64,000 bases of DNA from Piliocolobus tephrosceles (lineage: Eukaryota > Chordata > Mammalia > Primates > Cercopithecidae): positions 11,229,294-11,293,293 of the forward strand of contig NC_045436.1 in the NCBI RefSeq assembly GCF_002776525.5, read 5' to 3'. The notes below the pieces were generated by a model. It saw only the letters and a program-made list of their open reading frames with translations, had not been told where the DNA came from and made no database searches. Shown in pieces: positions 24,273 through 35,474 of this stretch. How positions within the stretch are numbered: position 1 is the first letter of the stretch; each line of letters begins with the position of its first letter. Position numbers and translations under genes: made by a program.

Positions 24273-25693
24273 ACTTTGGTGCTGGAAAATGGGGTGCTCT
24301 TTTAATAAATAACTACACATTAAAGTAGGCTTTGGAATTGGATGATAAATAGAGGCTAAAATTATTCCAAGGTGCACAAAAGAAAAAAATATCTAGATTT
24401 TCTTGAAGAGATTGTTGGTAGAAATATAAATGTTAAAGGCAATTCTGTTGTGGGTTCAGAAAGAAGTGAGGAGAGCATAGAGGAGGCTTCTATCTTCTAA
24501 GATGATTCATATATCAACATGAAGAGAATGCTGCTACAACATGAACATTTAAGGTGCTTCTGTGGAGGTCTTAGATGGAAGTGAGGAACATGTTACTGAA
24601 CACTGAAGGAAAGGCAATCCTTTTTATAAAGGCAAAACACCAGGCTGGATTACATTCTGTTATTAGATGGAAAGTAGAAGTTGTAAGTAATAAACTTAAA
24701 TATTTAGCGAGAAGATTTCTAAGCAAAATGCAAAAGGTGTGATCTGGTTTTCCCTGCCGCTTATGGTAAAATGTAAAAAGAAAAGAAAAACAAAAGATAA
24801 ATTTGTGAAGGAACTGCTAAGCACAAAGGAAGCAGCACTAAGTTGATATAGAAAATTATCAGCCTATCCCAGAGGGGTGCTTATAAATAGGGCCACAAGT
24901 ATGATTGGGAAATACTAATGCTGAGGAGATCATGTAATGTATAAGTCCAGTGAATTATCTCAGGAGAAGCCAACAATAGCGATGGGTTATTCAAGAAGGA
25001 TTTGTGGAAAACCTTCTTTTGTCATGTCATGGATCTCCTTGATTTCCACAGAAGACTGACAAGAATTTTGAGAATATTGTATCAGCAAAAACACTGCCAT
25101 CTTAGATTGAAGAGGGCAGACGGAATAAAATTAAGGAAAACTATCAGACTTCTAGGATTCTATATGCAGGAAACTGAGAGCAGGGACACTACAGCCATAG
25201 GTCAAGGCAATGAGACCTTCACAGGCTGAGAGGCTGGGGCTCATGTGGCCTGTGTAGGACCAGAGCATGCCACCTCCAACCAATGAGTATTATTTGAAGG
25301 CATTAAAATCTAATGGAATTTCTACCTTACTGAGTTTGGACTTTCTTGATCTGTAACCTCCTTTTCTCCTTCCAATTGTGGAATGGGAATGTCTATTCTG
25401 CACCTATATCACCATTATATTTTGGAATCATATAATTTGGTTTTTAGTTCGGCTTATCCACAGATGAAAAGAAATTGTTCTCAGGATAGATTGTACCCAA
25501 AGTCTTGCCCCTATTTGATTTAGATAATTTGGATGATGAGATTTGGAAGTTTTTCAGTCTGAATCCAGATAAAATATGGGACTTAGAATTAATGATGCCA
25601 TGAGTTAAGACTTTAAAGAATGTTGGGATTGCATGAAAGCATTCTACACATAAAATAGATATAAATTTGGTAGAGGGTGGGAAGAGAATAAAC
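24273..25693 (+). mobile_element. MaLR interior, non-coding remnant
   Basis: Seen: it starts right after the LTR with 'tttggtgctggaaaatgggg'. Later blocks match MaLR interiors in the right order, for example 'ggtcttagatggaagtgagg' and 'atcaccattatattttggaa', and near the end 'catgagttaagactttaaag'. Length is about 1.4 kb. Known: MaLR interiors are non-autonomous with no intact genes. The 75-codon frame at 25002-25229 is chance. Confidence 0.75.
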
Positions 25694-26127
25694 TCTATTC
25701 AGTTGAATAGTGTCCCTTCAAAATTCATGAATGCCCACAACCTCCTAATTTGACCTAACTTATAAACAGCATCCTTGCAGTTGTAATTTAAGATGAGGTC
25801 TTATCTTACTGACGTAGAATGAAACCTAACTCCAATGACTAGTGACCTATAAGAAGACCATGTGTAGACAAATAGGCAGACACAAGGGAGGAAAGACCTT
25901 GTGAAGATAGAGAAAGAGATGGGATTTATGCTGCACAAGCCAAGGGATGCCAGGAATTCCCCCAAATCACCAGAAACTAGAGGAGGCAAGGAAGGAGTCC
26001 TTCTTAGCACCTTTACAGGGAGAATGATCTGTCAGTATCTTAATTTTGCACTTTTACCCTCAAAGCCTTTTGTTTTAAACCATCAGAGTTTGAGGTAATT
26101 TTATGACAGTTCTAAGAAACTAATACA
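25694..26127 (+). mobile_element. 3' LTR of the MaLR element (MLT1C/D-like)
   Basis: Seen: 'cagttgaatagtgtccctt', 'atttaagatgaggtcttat', 'gaagatagagaaagagatgg', 'atcaccagaaactagaggag', and the end 'taagaaactaataca'. It is close to a complete LTR. The flanking 5-mers do not match, so no TSD is claimed. Frames on both strands (25801-26098) are shadows. Confidence 0.85.
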
Positions 26128-26149
26128 AAAGTTTCTACTTATCACTAAC

Positions 26150-26345
26150 TAATTGTTTATTTCTCCTTGTATTACTATAAGTGTTTGTTGTCTATATATT
26201 TGATGGCTGTTTTTGCTCTCTCTATATTTGGTACATGTGTGCTTAAATTATAAATTGTTTTGTTTGCTCTCTCTCTCTCTCTGCTGTTTTTTTAATGTCT
26301 ATTTTATCTGATATTTGTGTGTTCACTCCAGCTAATATTTCTAGG
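26150..26345 (-). mobile_element. L1M ORF2 5' fragment
   Basis: Seen in antisense: 'tttggtacatgtgtgcttaa', 'ttttatctgatatttgtgtg' and 'cactccagctaatatttct', which correspond to the endonuclease end of ORF2. It is strongly diverged and interrupted by a short (CT)n. Confidence 0.65.
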
Positions 26346-26384
26346 TCATTATTAGTCCATTTCTCATTACTATCATTGCCTCTA

Positions 26385-26492
26385 CCCTGACCCTCTGTAG
26401 TCTTAACAGTCTATCCTCAACAGTGCATTTACAGAGATCATGATAAATGTAAGTCAAACATTGTTAGTATTCCACTCAAAACTTTATAATGC
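26385..26492 (+). mobile_element. L2 fragment, left part of split L2
   Basis: Seen: 'acagtctatcctcaacagtg', 'agagatcatgataaatgtaa' and 'ccactcaaaactttataatg', which match an interior part of the L2 3' region. It continues at 27012 after the inserted LTR. Confidence 0.75.
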
Positions 26493-27011
26493 TGTGATGG
26501 TTAATTTTATGTGTCAGTTTGGGTGGTCTAAGGGCTATCTAGGCACCTGGTGAAACATTATTCTGTGTGTGCCTGTGAGAGTGTTTGTTTCCAGAAGAGG
26601 TTAGCATTTGAACCAGTAGACTAAATAAATAATATCTACTCTCATCAGTGTAGGTGGCCTTTATCGAATCCATTCAGGGCCCAAATAGAACAAAAAAGGT
26701 GGAAGAAAAGAAAACTTTCCCTCTTTTCTTGAGCTAGACATCTTTTCCTGCCCTTGGAAGTTGGAGCTCCTGGCTTTGGGGGCATTTGGACCCTGGGACT
26801 TATATTAACCACACACCACCTCCAATTCTCAGGCCTTTTGTACTCAGCCTGGTTGCACCACAAGCTTTCCTTGTTCCTCAACTTGCAAACAGTATATTAT
26901 GGGACTTCCAACCTCCATAACTGTGTGAGCCAATTCTCATAAGAAATCTCCTCTTATGTGGCAATATATACTCTATTGGTTCTGTTTCTCCGGATAACAC
27001 CGACTACTACA
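26493..27011 (+). mobile_element. Solo LTR inserted in L2, 5-bp TSD
   Basis: Seen: starts 'tgtgatggttaattttatgt', then 'gcatttgaaccagtagacta', 'cattcagggcccaaataga', 'cctccataactgtgtgagcc', 'attggttctgtttctccgga', and ends 'gactactaca' (TG...CA). The 5-mer aatgc lies on both sides (26488-26492 and 27012-27016). It has LTR structure of ERVL/MaLR type, but I am not sure of the family name. Frames inside on both strands are shadows. Confidence 0.85.
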
Positions 27012-27565
27012 AATGCCTTGCCTTTTTTCTTTCTTTTTAACCAAAGAAAGAATCAATGTCCATAAATAGTCTGCAAGACATCCTTATTTGGTCCGACCTT
27101 ACTCTTCTGATATCCTTTTCGAACATTTTTCCCTATTTACTCTGCTCTGCCACATTTGCCTCCTTGTTGCTACTGAAACACAGTAGGAACACACATAACA
27201 TAGAGTCTTTGTTGTAGTTGTTCGTTCTGTCTAGAATAATACTCTTCTACCATTAATTCCTATGGCTGTATTTTCCAACTGTGACACATTTCATTTACTC
27301 AATGTTGTTTACTCTGACTTCTACGATTGTAATAGCTCAACTGATTCTCTTTGCTGATTTACTTATTCATTTCCATTAGTACCTTTTCTAATGCACTATA
27401 TAATTTACTTTTTGTAAAGGTGAGTTATTTATTGCCTGTCTTCCAAATATGCCCCAAGGAGGTAGAGATCTTTTTTTTTTAATTGATGTATTCCAAGGGC
27501 CTAAAAGTACTACCTGCACATAGTAAATCTCAATTGATAAGTATTAAATGAATGGAATAATTGTC
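27012..27565 (+). mobile_element. L2 LINE 3' end, right part of split L2
   Basis: Seen in order: 'tactctgctctgccacattt', 'gttctgtctagaataatact', 'ttattgcctgtcttccaaat', 'tgcacatagtaaatctcaat', and the end 'attaaatgaatggaa'. This matches the L2 3' end and continues the piece at 26385-26492. Confidence 0.8.
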
Positions 27566-28813
27566 TGCTACAGTTTCTTCTTCTTTATGTTTCCATGTTT
27601 CTATACATTGCTCTATTAATGTAACTTTATTAATCTAACTTTTTTTTTAGATACAGCCTTTCACTACCATCGTCAGTTTTAGACCACTCTTTCCTGGTGG
27701 TAGTTTATTTACACTTAGATTTGGATGGAGAAAAATAGCAGAATTAACAGGTGAATACTTTTTGGTGAAGTGCTGTGCCTCATGTCACTCTACACTGTTA
27801 AGACCAAGAGAGAGAGAAAGAAGGGGAGAGGAGAGAAAGGGAGAAAGCACTTCAGTACAGAAGTGAAAGGCAGCTATTTCCAAAAGGTACACAACCATTT
27901 AGAGTCAGGAGACATATTCTGAGGAATGCAAGAATCACTGTCTTACCCATTTTGATTTTCTGCTTTAGCAATCCCCTTTCATGAGAGGAAGCCTGGGAAT
28001 TTCATATCAGAAAGCCCAAATAGGTTACTCTTAATCTAATTTTACTAGATAGGAAGTTAGCAAAGATTCCCATGAGGCCATATAATTTGTTTCCCCAAAG
28101 GTGCTAGAGTTTTGTAATTTTTTCGTAGCATTGTATTTATTTTCATTATATAGATATCATAGCTGGAAGTTGGAGGAAGCCATATCAGGTATTGCTGGCC
28201 ACATGGCACAAAAGGCCTAAACAAAACATTTTTATATAACTGCAATCAATGAACTTTCACTTTTCCTCTGATTTTATCACACATTTGCAGTTAAAAATTA
28301 AAAACTCAGTGAGCCAAAAGTGGACAGTTTCAACCAGACCTGCTGCTATTAGGAGACATTTGAAAGAATCACAAAGAAGTAATTGTAGTCTAAAGGGCAC
28401 TGCGGGATTTGAAGAGACAGTGTCTGGAGAACTCTGATCAGGAGTTTTTATTTTTCTTTAAGTGTCAGAAAAATTGATAAAATTCCTCCTGATGCAGCAA
28501 TTCAGATGGAGAAAAGAGACTTTGAGACTTTGAAAGTCATTGTTTTGCCTATTAAAGAACTTCCTATCTTCAGGGTCCTACATACACAGGGATCTATACA
28601 CCAATAATTAAAAACAAAAACAACTAAAACTAGAGCAATTCAATTGATGTACTTGTTTCTTTAAAGTCTTAACTTTAAAAAAGAGCAGACTGAGACAGAT
28701 GCTTCCCTACAATTAGCATCAATCAGTCCTGACACAGAAAGTGACCCATTCAATGTGAAAGTGGTTTAGATCGATCAGCAGGGCCTTTTGCTGAGGTGGG
28801 ACACTGTAAAAGA
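27566..28813. other. Single-copy DNA
   Basis: Contains a GA-rich low-complexity tract (27803-27847). Otherwise I recognise no repeat or exon. Frames of 62 codons at 28057 and 28249 are taken as chance. Confidence 0.55.
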
Positions 28814-29666
28814 TCAAAAAGTCGGCAAAGGATATGAACAGACATTTCTCAAAAGAAGACATTCATACAGCCAACAGACACATGAAAAAATGCTCATCAT
28901 CACTGGTCATCAGAGAAATGCAAATCAAAACCACAATGAGATACCATCTCACACCAGTCAGAATGGCAATCATTAAAAAGTCAGGAAACAACAGGTGCTG
29001 GAGAGGATGTGGAGAAAAAGGAACACTTTTACACTGTTGGTGGGACTGTAAACTAGTTCAACCATTATGGAAAACAGTATGGCAATTCCTCAAGGTTCTA
29101 GAACTAGAAATACCATTTGGTACTAGAAATACCAACCATCCCATTACTGGGTATATACACAAAGGATTATAAATCATGCTGCTATAAAGACACATGCACA
29201 CATATGTTCATTGCTGCACTATTCACAATAGCAAAGACTTGGAATCAACCCAAATGTCCATCAGTGACAGACTGGATTAAGAAAATGTGGCACATGTACA
29301 CCATGGAATACTGTGCAGCCATAAAAAAGGATGAGTTCGTGTCCTTTGTAGAGACATGGATGCAGCTGGAAACCATCATTCTCAGCAAACTATCGCAAGA
29401 ACAGAAAACCAAACACCGCGTGTTCTCACTCATAGGTGGGAATTGAATAATGAGATCACTTGGACACGGGAAGGGGAACATCACACACCGAGGCCTATTG
29501 TGGGGAGGGGAGAAGGGGAAGGGATGACATTGGGGGTTATACCTGATGTAAATGATGAGTTGATGGGTGCAGTACACCAACATGGCACATGTATACATAT
29601 GTAACAAACTTGCATGTTATGCACATGTACCCTAGAACTTAAAGTATAATAATAAAAAAAAAAAAA
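28814..29666 (+). mobile_element. 5'-truncated L1PA, 3' end
   Basis: Seen: begins inside ORF2 ('gtcggcaaaggatatgaaca'), runs through the ORF2 end and the 3' UTR ('acatggcacatgtatacata', 'gtaccctagaacttaaag'), and ends in an A tail at 29666. Low divergence indicates a primate-specific L1PA copy. A TSD is not clear: agat precedes the start and follows the tail. Confidence 0.95.
28834..29446 (+). pseudogene. L1 ORF2p C-terminal remnant, frameshifted
   Basis: Seen: two overlapping frames with the L1 ORF2p C-terminal end. The first (from 28834) holds 'MNRHFSKEDIH', 'NRCWRGCGEKGTLLHCWWDC' and 'LELEIPF'. The second (from about 29117) resumes at 'IPLLGIY' and ends 'FSLIGGN'. The frame changes where 'actagaaatacca' occurs twice (29103-29115 and 29122-29134), adding about 10 bases. 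There is no endonuclease or reverse-transcriptase domain, so it has no activity. Confidence 0.93.
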
Positions 29667-31481
29667 GATTAGGAAGTAGTACAGTAAAATGTTGCATAAA
29701 AAGACTAGAAAAGGTGAGTAAAAAAGAAACAAACAGACAAAAAAAACAGTTTCCTGCACCTGGTTAAATGTCTTAGTAATTTCTTTCAGCAGAAAAATTG
29801 ATAATGAACATACAAAATATACTGTAGTTTGTAGTTTGATGTGAATGCACTAGATGTTAAACCATTTTCATCTGTATATTCTTGGTTCCATAGCATGGGT
29901 TCAATTCTCATTAAACAACTGGTGAGCTGCTAATGCTGCTTTTGTTGTAGGGTATTAAAATAATCTTTCCTATTACTAATAAAGAAGTCCAAACTGAGTG
30001 ATCTTAACTGACAGTAACCTTGAAATTTTAATATCTACAATAGATCGCAAAGAAAGCGTTACTGAATGGTGCTTACACAGGGCTAATTTCCTCTTCAGAA
30101 TATGTAATATGTCATACTTATGGCATCATTTAACATTACATTTCAAGATATTGCCCTGTGTATTGACTTAATACTGATAAAAAATTTACTTCATTCAGTT
30201 ATTCACAGAATATATTCTTATTTCTGGTTGTGTTCAAAATGGTGCTGCTTTGAAAAATTATATGCAAACTTCATTTTTCATTGAAAAATAATTATAAATG
30301 GATAATCCAAATTATTCTTAAAATGGCCACCAATAGATAGCTACTCATAAGATTGCTGTGTTTTGCCTTCTAATTTTTTTCCTTTATATTTCTTTACAAA
30401 ATTATAATTATATTACTTATGAATATGTTCTTTCCTCATGAATTCTAATATCATATATTTTGCATATCTTGAAATGCTTATAATACATGACTTTAGACTT
30501 CTATGCTACCATATTTAATAGATAGATTAACATTTATGCAACATTTTACCTATTTTGGGGCAATAATGTTCTGTGTTTTAAGCTACAAGTTATTTTTAAT
30601 TATAACCTCACAGATGGTAATTTTCTTAAGATATATTTTGAGAGCTTAAATATATGAACATTTAAAATAACTGGTTAGTTATATCCAAATTGCCCCAATA
30701 AAGGGGTGTTCAATGTTCATATTCAGTTTATTAGAGTAGTTATCTCAGTCCACCCTGAACAGTATTTGGTATTATAATAATACATTATTTTCTAACTCAA
30801 TAGGAACACATACAGAATCTCATTTCTTCTTTAATTTGAATATACTATTTCTGGTAAGTTAAATTGATTCTGAAATCTAGCAACTAGTAGCTTTCATATT
30901 TGGTGAATAATCTGCAATTATCTTTTGTTCATTACTTTATTAAATTATTATTAATATGTAGTATATTATTTATTTGCAGGTGCTTTTCTGAGCTAGGATA
31001 ATTGAATTTCAGCTTAATATTTTTGCAAGTCAGTCATTATCCTCTCAGATATACAGTCCTTTACTTCTCATATACAAGAGTTTTAGAAGTGTTTATTTCT
31101 TTTCTTTTTCAATTTTTACAGTCTTCTGCTTGGAATATTTCTCCCAATTTGATAAAAAGTCATTAATTGCCTGTTTTTATTCTAATTGTTTTATGATTAT
31201 ATTATTTAAATTTAATTTTTAACATGTTTGGTAATTAGTTTGGTTTAGGCTTGGAGGTAAATTACTCATTTTAATTTTTCTGTGAGCTTCTGGTTTTTTA
31301 TTTAACTTCTTTATATGACACTGATTTGAATTTGTTACATTTATACCTTATTTTTTCAAACTTTGTATTCTTGTAGCTCCCACATTTTACTTATGTTTTA
31401 GTTTTACATATGTATAGATTATTATGTACATTATATTATATTAGCATATATAACATAATATATACATATAGTATACTTTTT
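29667..31481. other. Single-copy, very AT-rich DNA
   Basis: About 1.8 kb with no repeat that I can name. The stretch 30,700-31,470 is especially rich in A and T and may hold old L1 sequence beyond recognition. Confidence 0.5.
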
Positions 31482-32110
31482 GTTATAGAAAATTTCAAAT
31501 ACAAATAAAAGTAAAGAGAATGATGCATTAAACTACAATTACACATTAGACTGCTCTAACAATTGCCAATGTTCTATTGTCTTATTTTATCTATTTCCCT
31601 CAATTTTTTTGTTCTCATTTTAGACAGATATCATTATTCTTTTTGGTAGTCCACTTTTCCCAAAAAGGAAGCCATTCAAGCTGACTATAGTATCTTTTTG
31701 ATGCAATCAAATTTTTTTTAATTTCAGTCCCCATAAGATGTTCCAGCCTCATTTTATTTTATTTTATACAGCCCTAGATTTGAACTAAATACTTTTTTTT
31801 TTTTTTAATAAGAGCCCTAGTTCCTTTTACTTGGAGATGGTATTTGCACACCAAGATCTGGGCAATATGTATGCTCACTGCTACTTCTGTGTTATTCTTC
31901 TAGGTTCCTTCAGTGAACAGCACTCTGAAGACATTTGGTAAAGGATCATGGCTTTGGACTGATTTCTCCAACTCCGGTTTAACATCGCAGGATTCTTCCT
32001 TTCCTTCTGACTTTACATATGTTTACTTTCCTACTGCCATAGTGAAAATGCTGGCTCCTGACAATATCACTAAATTTACTTGTTTCTTCTATCTTACGAT
32101 GTACACAAAA
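31482..32110 (-). mobile_element. L1ME-type 3' UTR fragment
   Basis: Seen in antisense: 'gaaaatttcaaatacaaata', 'aagatgttccagcctcattt', 'gagccctagttccttttact', 'caccaagatctgggcaatat' and 'caactccggtttaacatcg', in the order of the 3' UTR of old mammalian L1 (L1ME/HAL1-like). The 66-codon frame here is a shadow. Confidence 0.75.
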
Positions 32111-33174
32111 TAGTTCTAGAATCATTATATTAATAATACCACCAAAAAAAAACTAAGTAAAAATCACAACTATCTGGCAGGTTATTTGTCTTAGTAAAAT
32201 TACACATCTGAATTATGTGCTCCAGATTTCCGTGAATTAATTCATTTTTGCTTACGGGTGCTTGTATAACGTCGTTTTTATTTCATCTATAGTTAGGTTA
32301 ATTTTGTACTTTTTTGTAGTCAGTTGTATGTTTTGCTTTTTTAAAATCCATTTGATTCAAATTTACTTTTCAATTATATATTATATGCATAGCCATGTAT
32401 CTTCCGAAGATTTATAGAAAGTGAACCTTCAAGTATGCATTTTTTTCTAATTGTTAGAAGTTATAGTGATCCCAGGGTGGAATGCAGACTGCAACAAACA
32501 AATTTAACTGCATTACAAACACAGGATATAACCTCAGTTGGAGAGTAAGAGAAAAGAAACTGGCTTAAAGTAACTTTGTGAAATCAAGTTTGATTGGATT
32601 TTAAAAGTCAAAAACTGGAATAAGTGAGTAAAATCACCAGTGGGTAAATTTGTTTCTCACAGGGGTACAAGTTAGCAATTCCGAAACTACTTTATATGTA
32701 TCTAGGGATGATTTTAAAAAGTAAATATGCTATGGAAAATGGAAGACAGCTTTCTCAATGTCACAGAAAGAAGTTACAAATAAACAACAGAAGAATACTG
32801 GAATGAACCACACAGTGATAGATTAGTCAGAGACATCAGTAGAAACTCACGTTTAACAGAACTAATTATAGCTATGTCTATACATATAGATGAGGATACT
32901 TATCTACATTTCTTCAGTCTGTCTGGTGAGAAGCTACTGGAGCAGTGAACATCTAGCAGCCACAAACATACCCAGTGCCCAAATCTTGATTTCTAAATGC
33001 CATTCTCCAGTAAAAGGAACCCAGGATTTCTTGGAGAAATGGCTAATTCTAGAACTGAAACCGGGAATATACAGGACACTCCTGGAACACACACTCAAGG
33101 AAAAGGTGTATTACGCTTTACCTCCTGGTGTTGTTAGTGGTGGAGAAGGAAAGTATCCATATAAATTATTATGA
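32111..33174. other. Single-copy DNA
   Basis: No repeat or RNA gene recognised. A 94-codon frame at 32890-33174 shows no domain or motif that I know. Confidence 0.5.
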
Positions 33175-33385
33175 TTTGTCCATGCTTTCATTTTTTATTT
33201 ATATTAATTCCAAGGCATGGACATTTATTTTATTCTTTGGCTTATATTACAATATAGCATTATTTATTTCAGTGCTCACATTATCCAGCTTTGGACATTT
33301 GGAGCTCCTTCAGATTGGCCACCATACCCTTTGGCACATGAGAAGGATTGGGTCATGGGGCCAGGATGCTTTTCTAATGGAGTCT
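33175..33385 (-). mobile_element. L1ME-type 3' UTR fragment
   Basis: Seen in antisense: 'caatatagcattatttattt', 'attatccagctttggacatt' and 'gagctccttcagattggcc', matching another part of the same old L1 3' UTR. The position within the element shows that it is a separate piece from 31482-32110. Confidence 0.65.
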
Positions 33386-33430
33386 TCTCCAAAAGAAGCA
33401 CGAGCCTGAGGAAAAGAAAAGTTGCCTCTA

Positions 33431-33738
33431 GGCCAGGCGCGGTGGCTCATGCCTTTAATCCCAGCACTTTGAGAAACCCAGGTGGGCAGATCACCTCAGG
33501 TCAGGAGTTCGAGACCAAACTGGCCAACATGGCAAAACCTCATCTCTACTAAAAACACAAAAATTAACCGGGCATGGTGGCTCATGGCGGTAAACGCAGC
33601 TACTCGGGAGGCTGACACATGAGAATTGCTTGTACCAGGGTGGCGGAGTCTGCAGTGAGCCGAGAACATTGCACTCCAGCCTGGGCGACAGAGTGAGACT
33701 CCGTCTGAAAAAAAAAAAAAAAAGAAAAAAAAAAAAAA
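33431..33738 (+). mobile_element. AluS-type, full length
   Basis: Seen: 'ggccaggcgcggtggctcat' at 33431, both monomers, 'gactccgtctga' and an A tail broken by one G (33708-33738). The possible TSD is imperfect ('gcctcta' before, 'ccctcta' after). A minus-strand L1ME relic lies just upstream. Confidence 0.95.
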
Positions 33739-34893
33739 GCCCCCTCTAGCATAAACTTATTTCAGAAATAACACCAGCGAACAAGTAACGCTTTCCACAT
33801 TATTTTGAATCTAATCTAAATTAATTCTAATTGTTTTGCTTCTGTAACTGGTAAAAATTAAAGCAAATATGTCTTAACATGTTTCTGAGCCATTTGATGT
33901 AGTTTACTGAAGTGTATATAACACACAAAATCTGCCGATAATGAAAACATACTGGAATGAAAATGATGAGCATCTGCTCTGCCAGGAAAATCTTATATTT
34001 TAATCAAAATAATTTTACTTCTTAAATAATTCCTAGAAACATACAAGATTGGAATAAGTGCTCATTGGTAAAGCTTCAAATTTTGTTAAAACTAGTTTAT
34101 TTTATTTTAAACACAGCGGATTAGACATTCTAAATACAGCAATGCCTAGAAAATGGTAATTCTAAATATAGCTGCTGCTGATGATCATAGAACATATGTC
34201 CATGAAAGAAAATTGACAAAAAAAATTGAATCTATCTTCACACTATTGGAGTTTGCTACATATTTAGGAACAATAAATACTAATTACATGTGTGATGCTT
34301 TTAATAAAGGATAGACTTTAACATCCTTAAATATTATTCTTGGGTAAAATATTTATGTAATTTGCTGTCTAAAAATAGATAATATGTTACTTAAAATTGT
34401 GTTTTAAAGTATACACATGATGATTTGACTTTTACTTTAAATTATAAAATGTAACATATGGTATAATCTTCTTATTGTTGATTAATAGTGTACAAATTAT
34501 TAAAAATTAAACAACCATGAAATAGTCATTCTGTCCAAGAAACAGAATACTGCCAGTATCCCAGGAGCCCTTAGAATAATCCTTTTCAATTACTTATATG
34601 CCTTTAGCCTATAGGTAACAATTTTCATGATGTTTATAAAATCACACCCTATTATATTTGTGTGTTACCACCTAAGTATACGTAAAACGTTATACAATAG
34701 AATGTTGATTTGGTGTTGACTTCCAATGTATAAATGAAATCATTGAATATAGTTTTTTTGTTGTTGTGTGTTTTTTTTTTTTTTTTGGCAGTATTATGTG
34801 GTGTTACACTATTCATATTATTGTAGGGAGCAATAGAAAATTTCCATTGCTGTGTAATATCAATTATATACAAATGAAGAACAGAATTAATTA
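33739..34893. other. Mostly single-copy AT-rich DNA
   Basis: Possible L1M 3' fragment at about 34530-34660 ('gaatactgccagtatcccag', 'gagcccttagaataatcc'), weakly supported. A T run lies at 34771-34786. Nothing else recognised. Confidence 0.45.
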
Positions 34894-35000
34894 GAAAGAA
34901 TAGAATAGAGTAGAGTAGAGTAGAGTAGAATAGAATAGAATAGAATAGAATAGAATAGAATAGAATAGAATAGAAGAGTGAATGGAATGGAATAGAATAG
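34894..35000. repeat. (TAGAA)n pentanucleotide array with variants
   Basis: Seen: TAGAA units, a block of TAGAG units (34906-34927), about ten more TAGAA units, then 'gaatggaatggaatagaata'. The last part has the GGAAT motif known from satellite II/III, but only two units are present. Confidence 0.95.
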
Positions 35001-35104
35001 GCATTGAGTTATTGAGCTATTTCTAGTTCATGGCTAATATGAACAATGGTGATAATTTTTTTCTCGTAAAATATCTATTCTGATGTTAAGTATCAGGCAT
35101 TACT
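35001..35104 (-). mobile_element. Possible older L1M target, left piece
   Basis: Weak antisense similarity to an L1M ORF2 3' region ('catggctaatatgaacaatg'). It may continue at 42336, which would make the large L1M an insertion into an older L1M. Confidence 0.35.
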
Positions 35105-35474
35105 TTTTAAAATTGTGTTTTTATTGACACATAATAGTCACGTATACTTACAGAATACAGTGTGATGTTTCCATACATGTATACATTGTATAAAAACCAA
35201 ATCAGTGTATTTAGCATATTTATCATCTCATACAATTATCATTTCTTTGTAATGAGAACATTCAAAATTCTCTCTTCTGGCCATTTTGAAATATACAGAA
35301 CAATATTTTTAGCCATAGTCACTCTAATGTGCAATAGAACACCAGAACTTATTTCTTCTGTCTACTGTAACTTTGAACCTGTTGACAAATTTCTCCTAAT
35401 CCCCACTGCACCTCCTCTCCCCAGCCTTTGGTAGCTACTATTCCACTCTTCAATGAGCTCTCCTTTAGATTGCA

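Noticed and set aside
29245..29607. 120-codon minus-strand frame
   Set aside because: It is antisense to the L1PA ORF2 end and 3' UTR, so it is a shadow of the L1.
32890..33174. 94-codon frame in single-copy DNA
   Set aside because: No motif recognised, and its downstream end abuts an L1ME relic. Chance is the simplest explanation.
34981..35000. Satellite II/III-like GGAAT units suggesting pericentromeric DNA
   Set aside because: Only two units occur, at the end of a local pentamer array, and the surroundings are ordinary euchromatic repeats.
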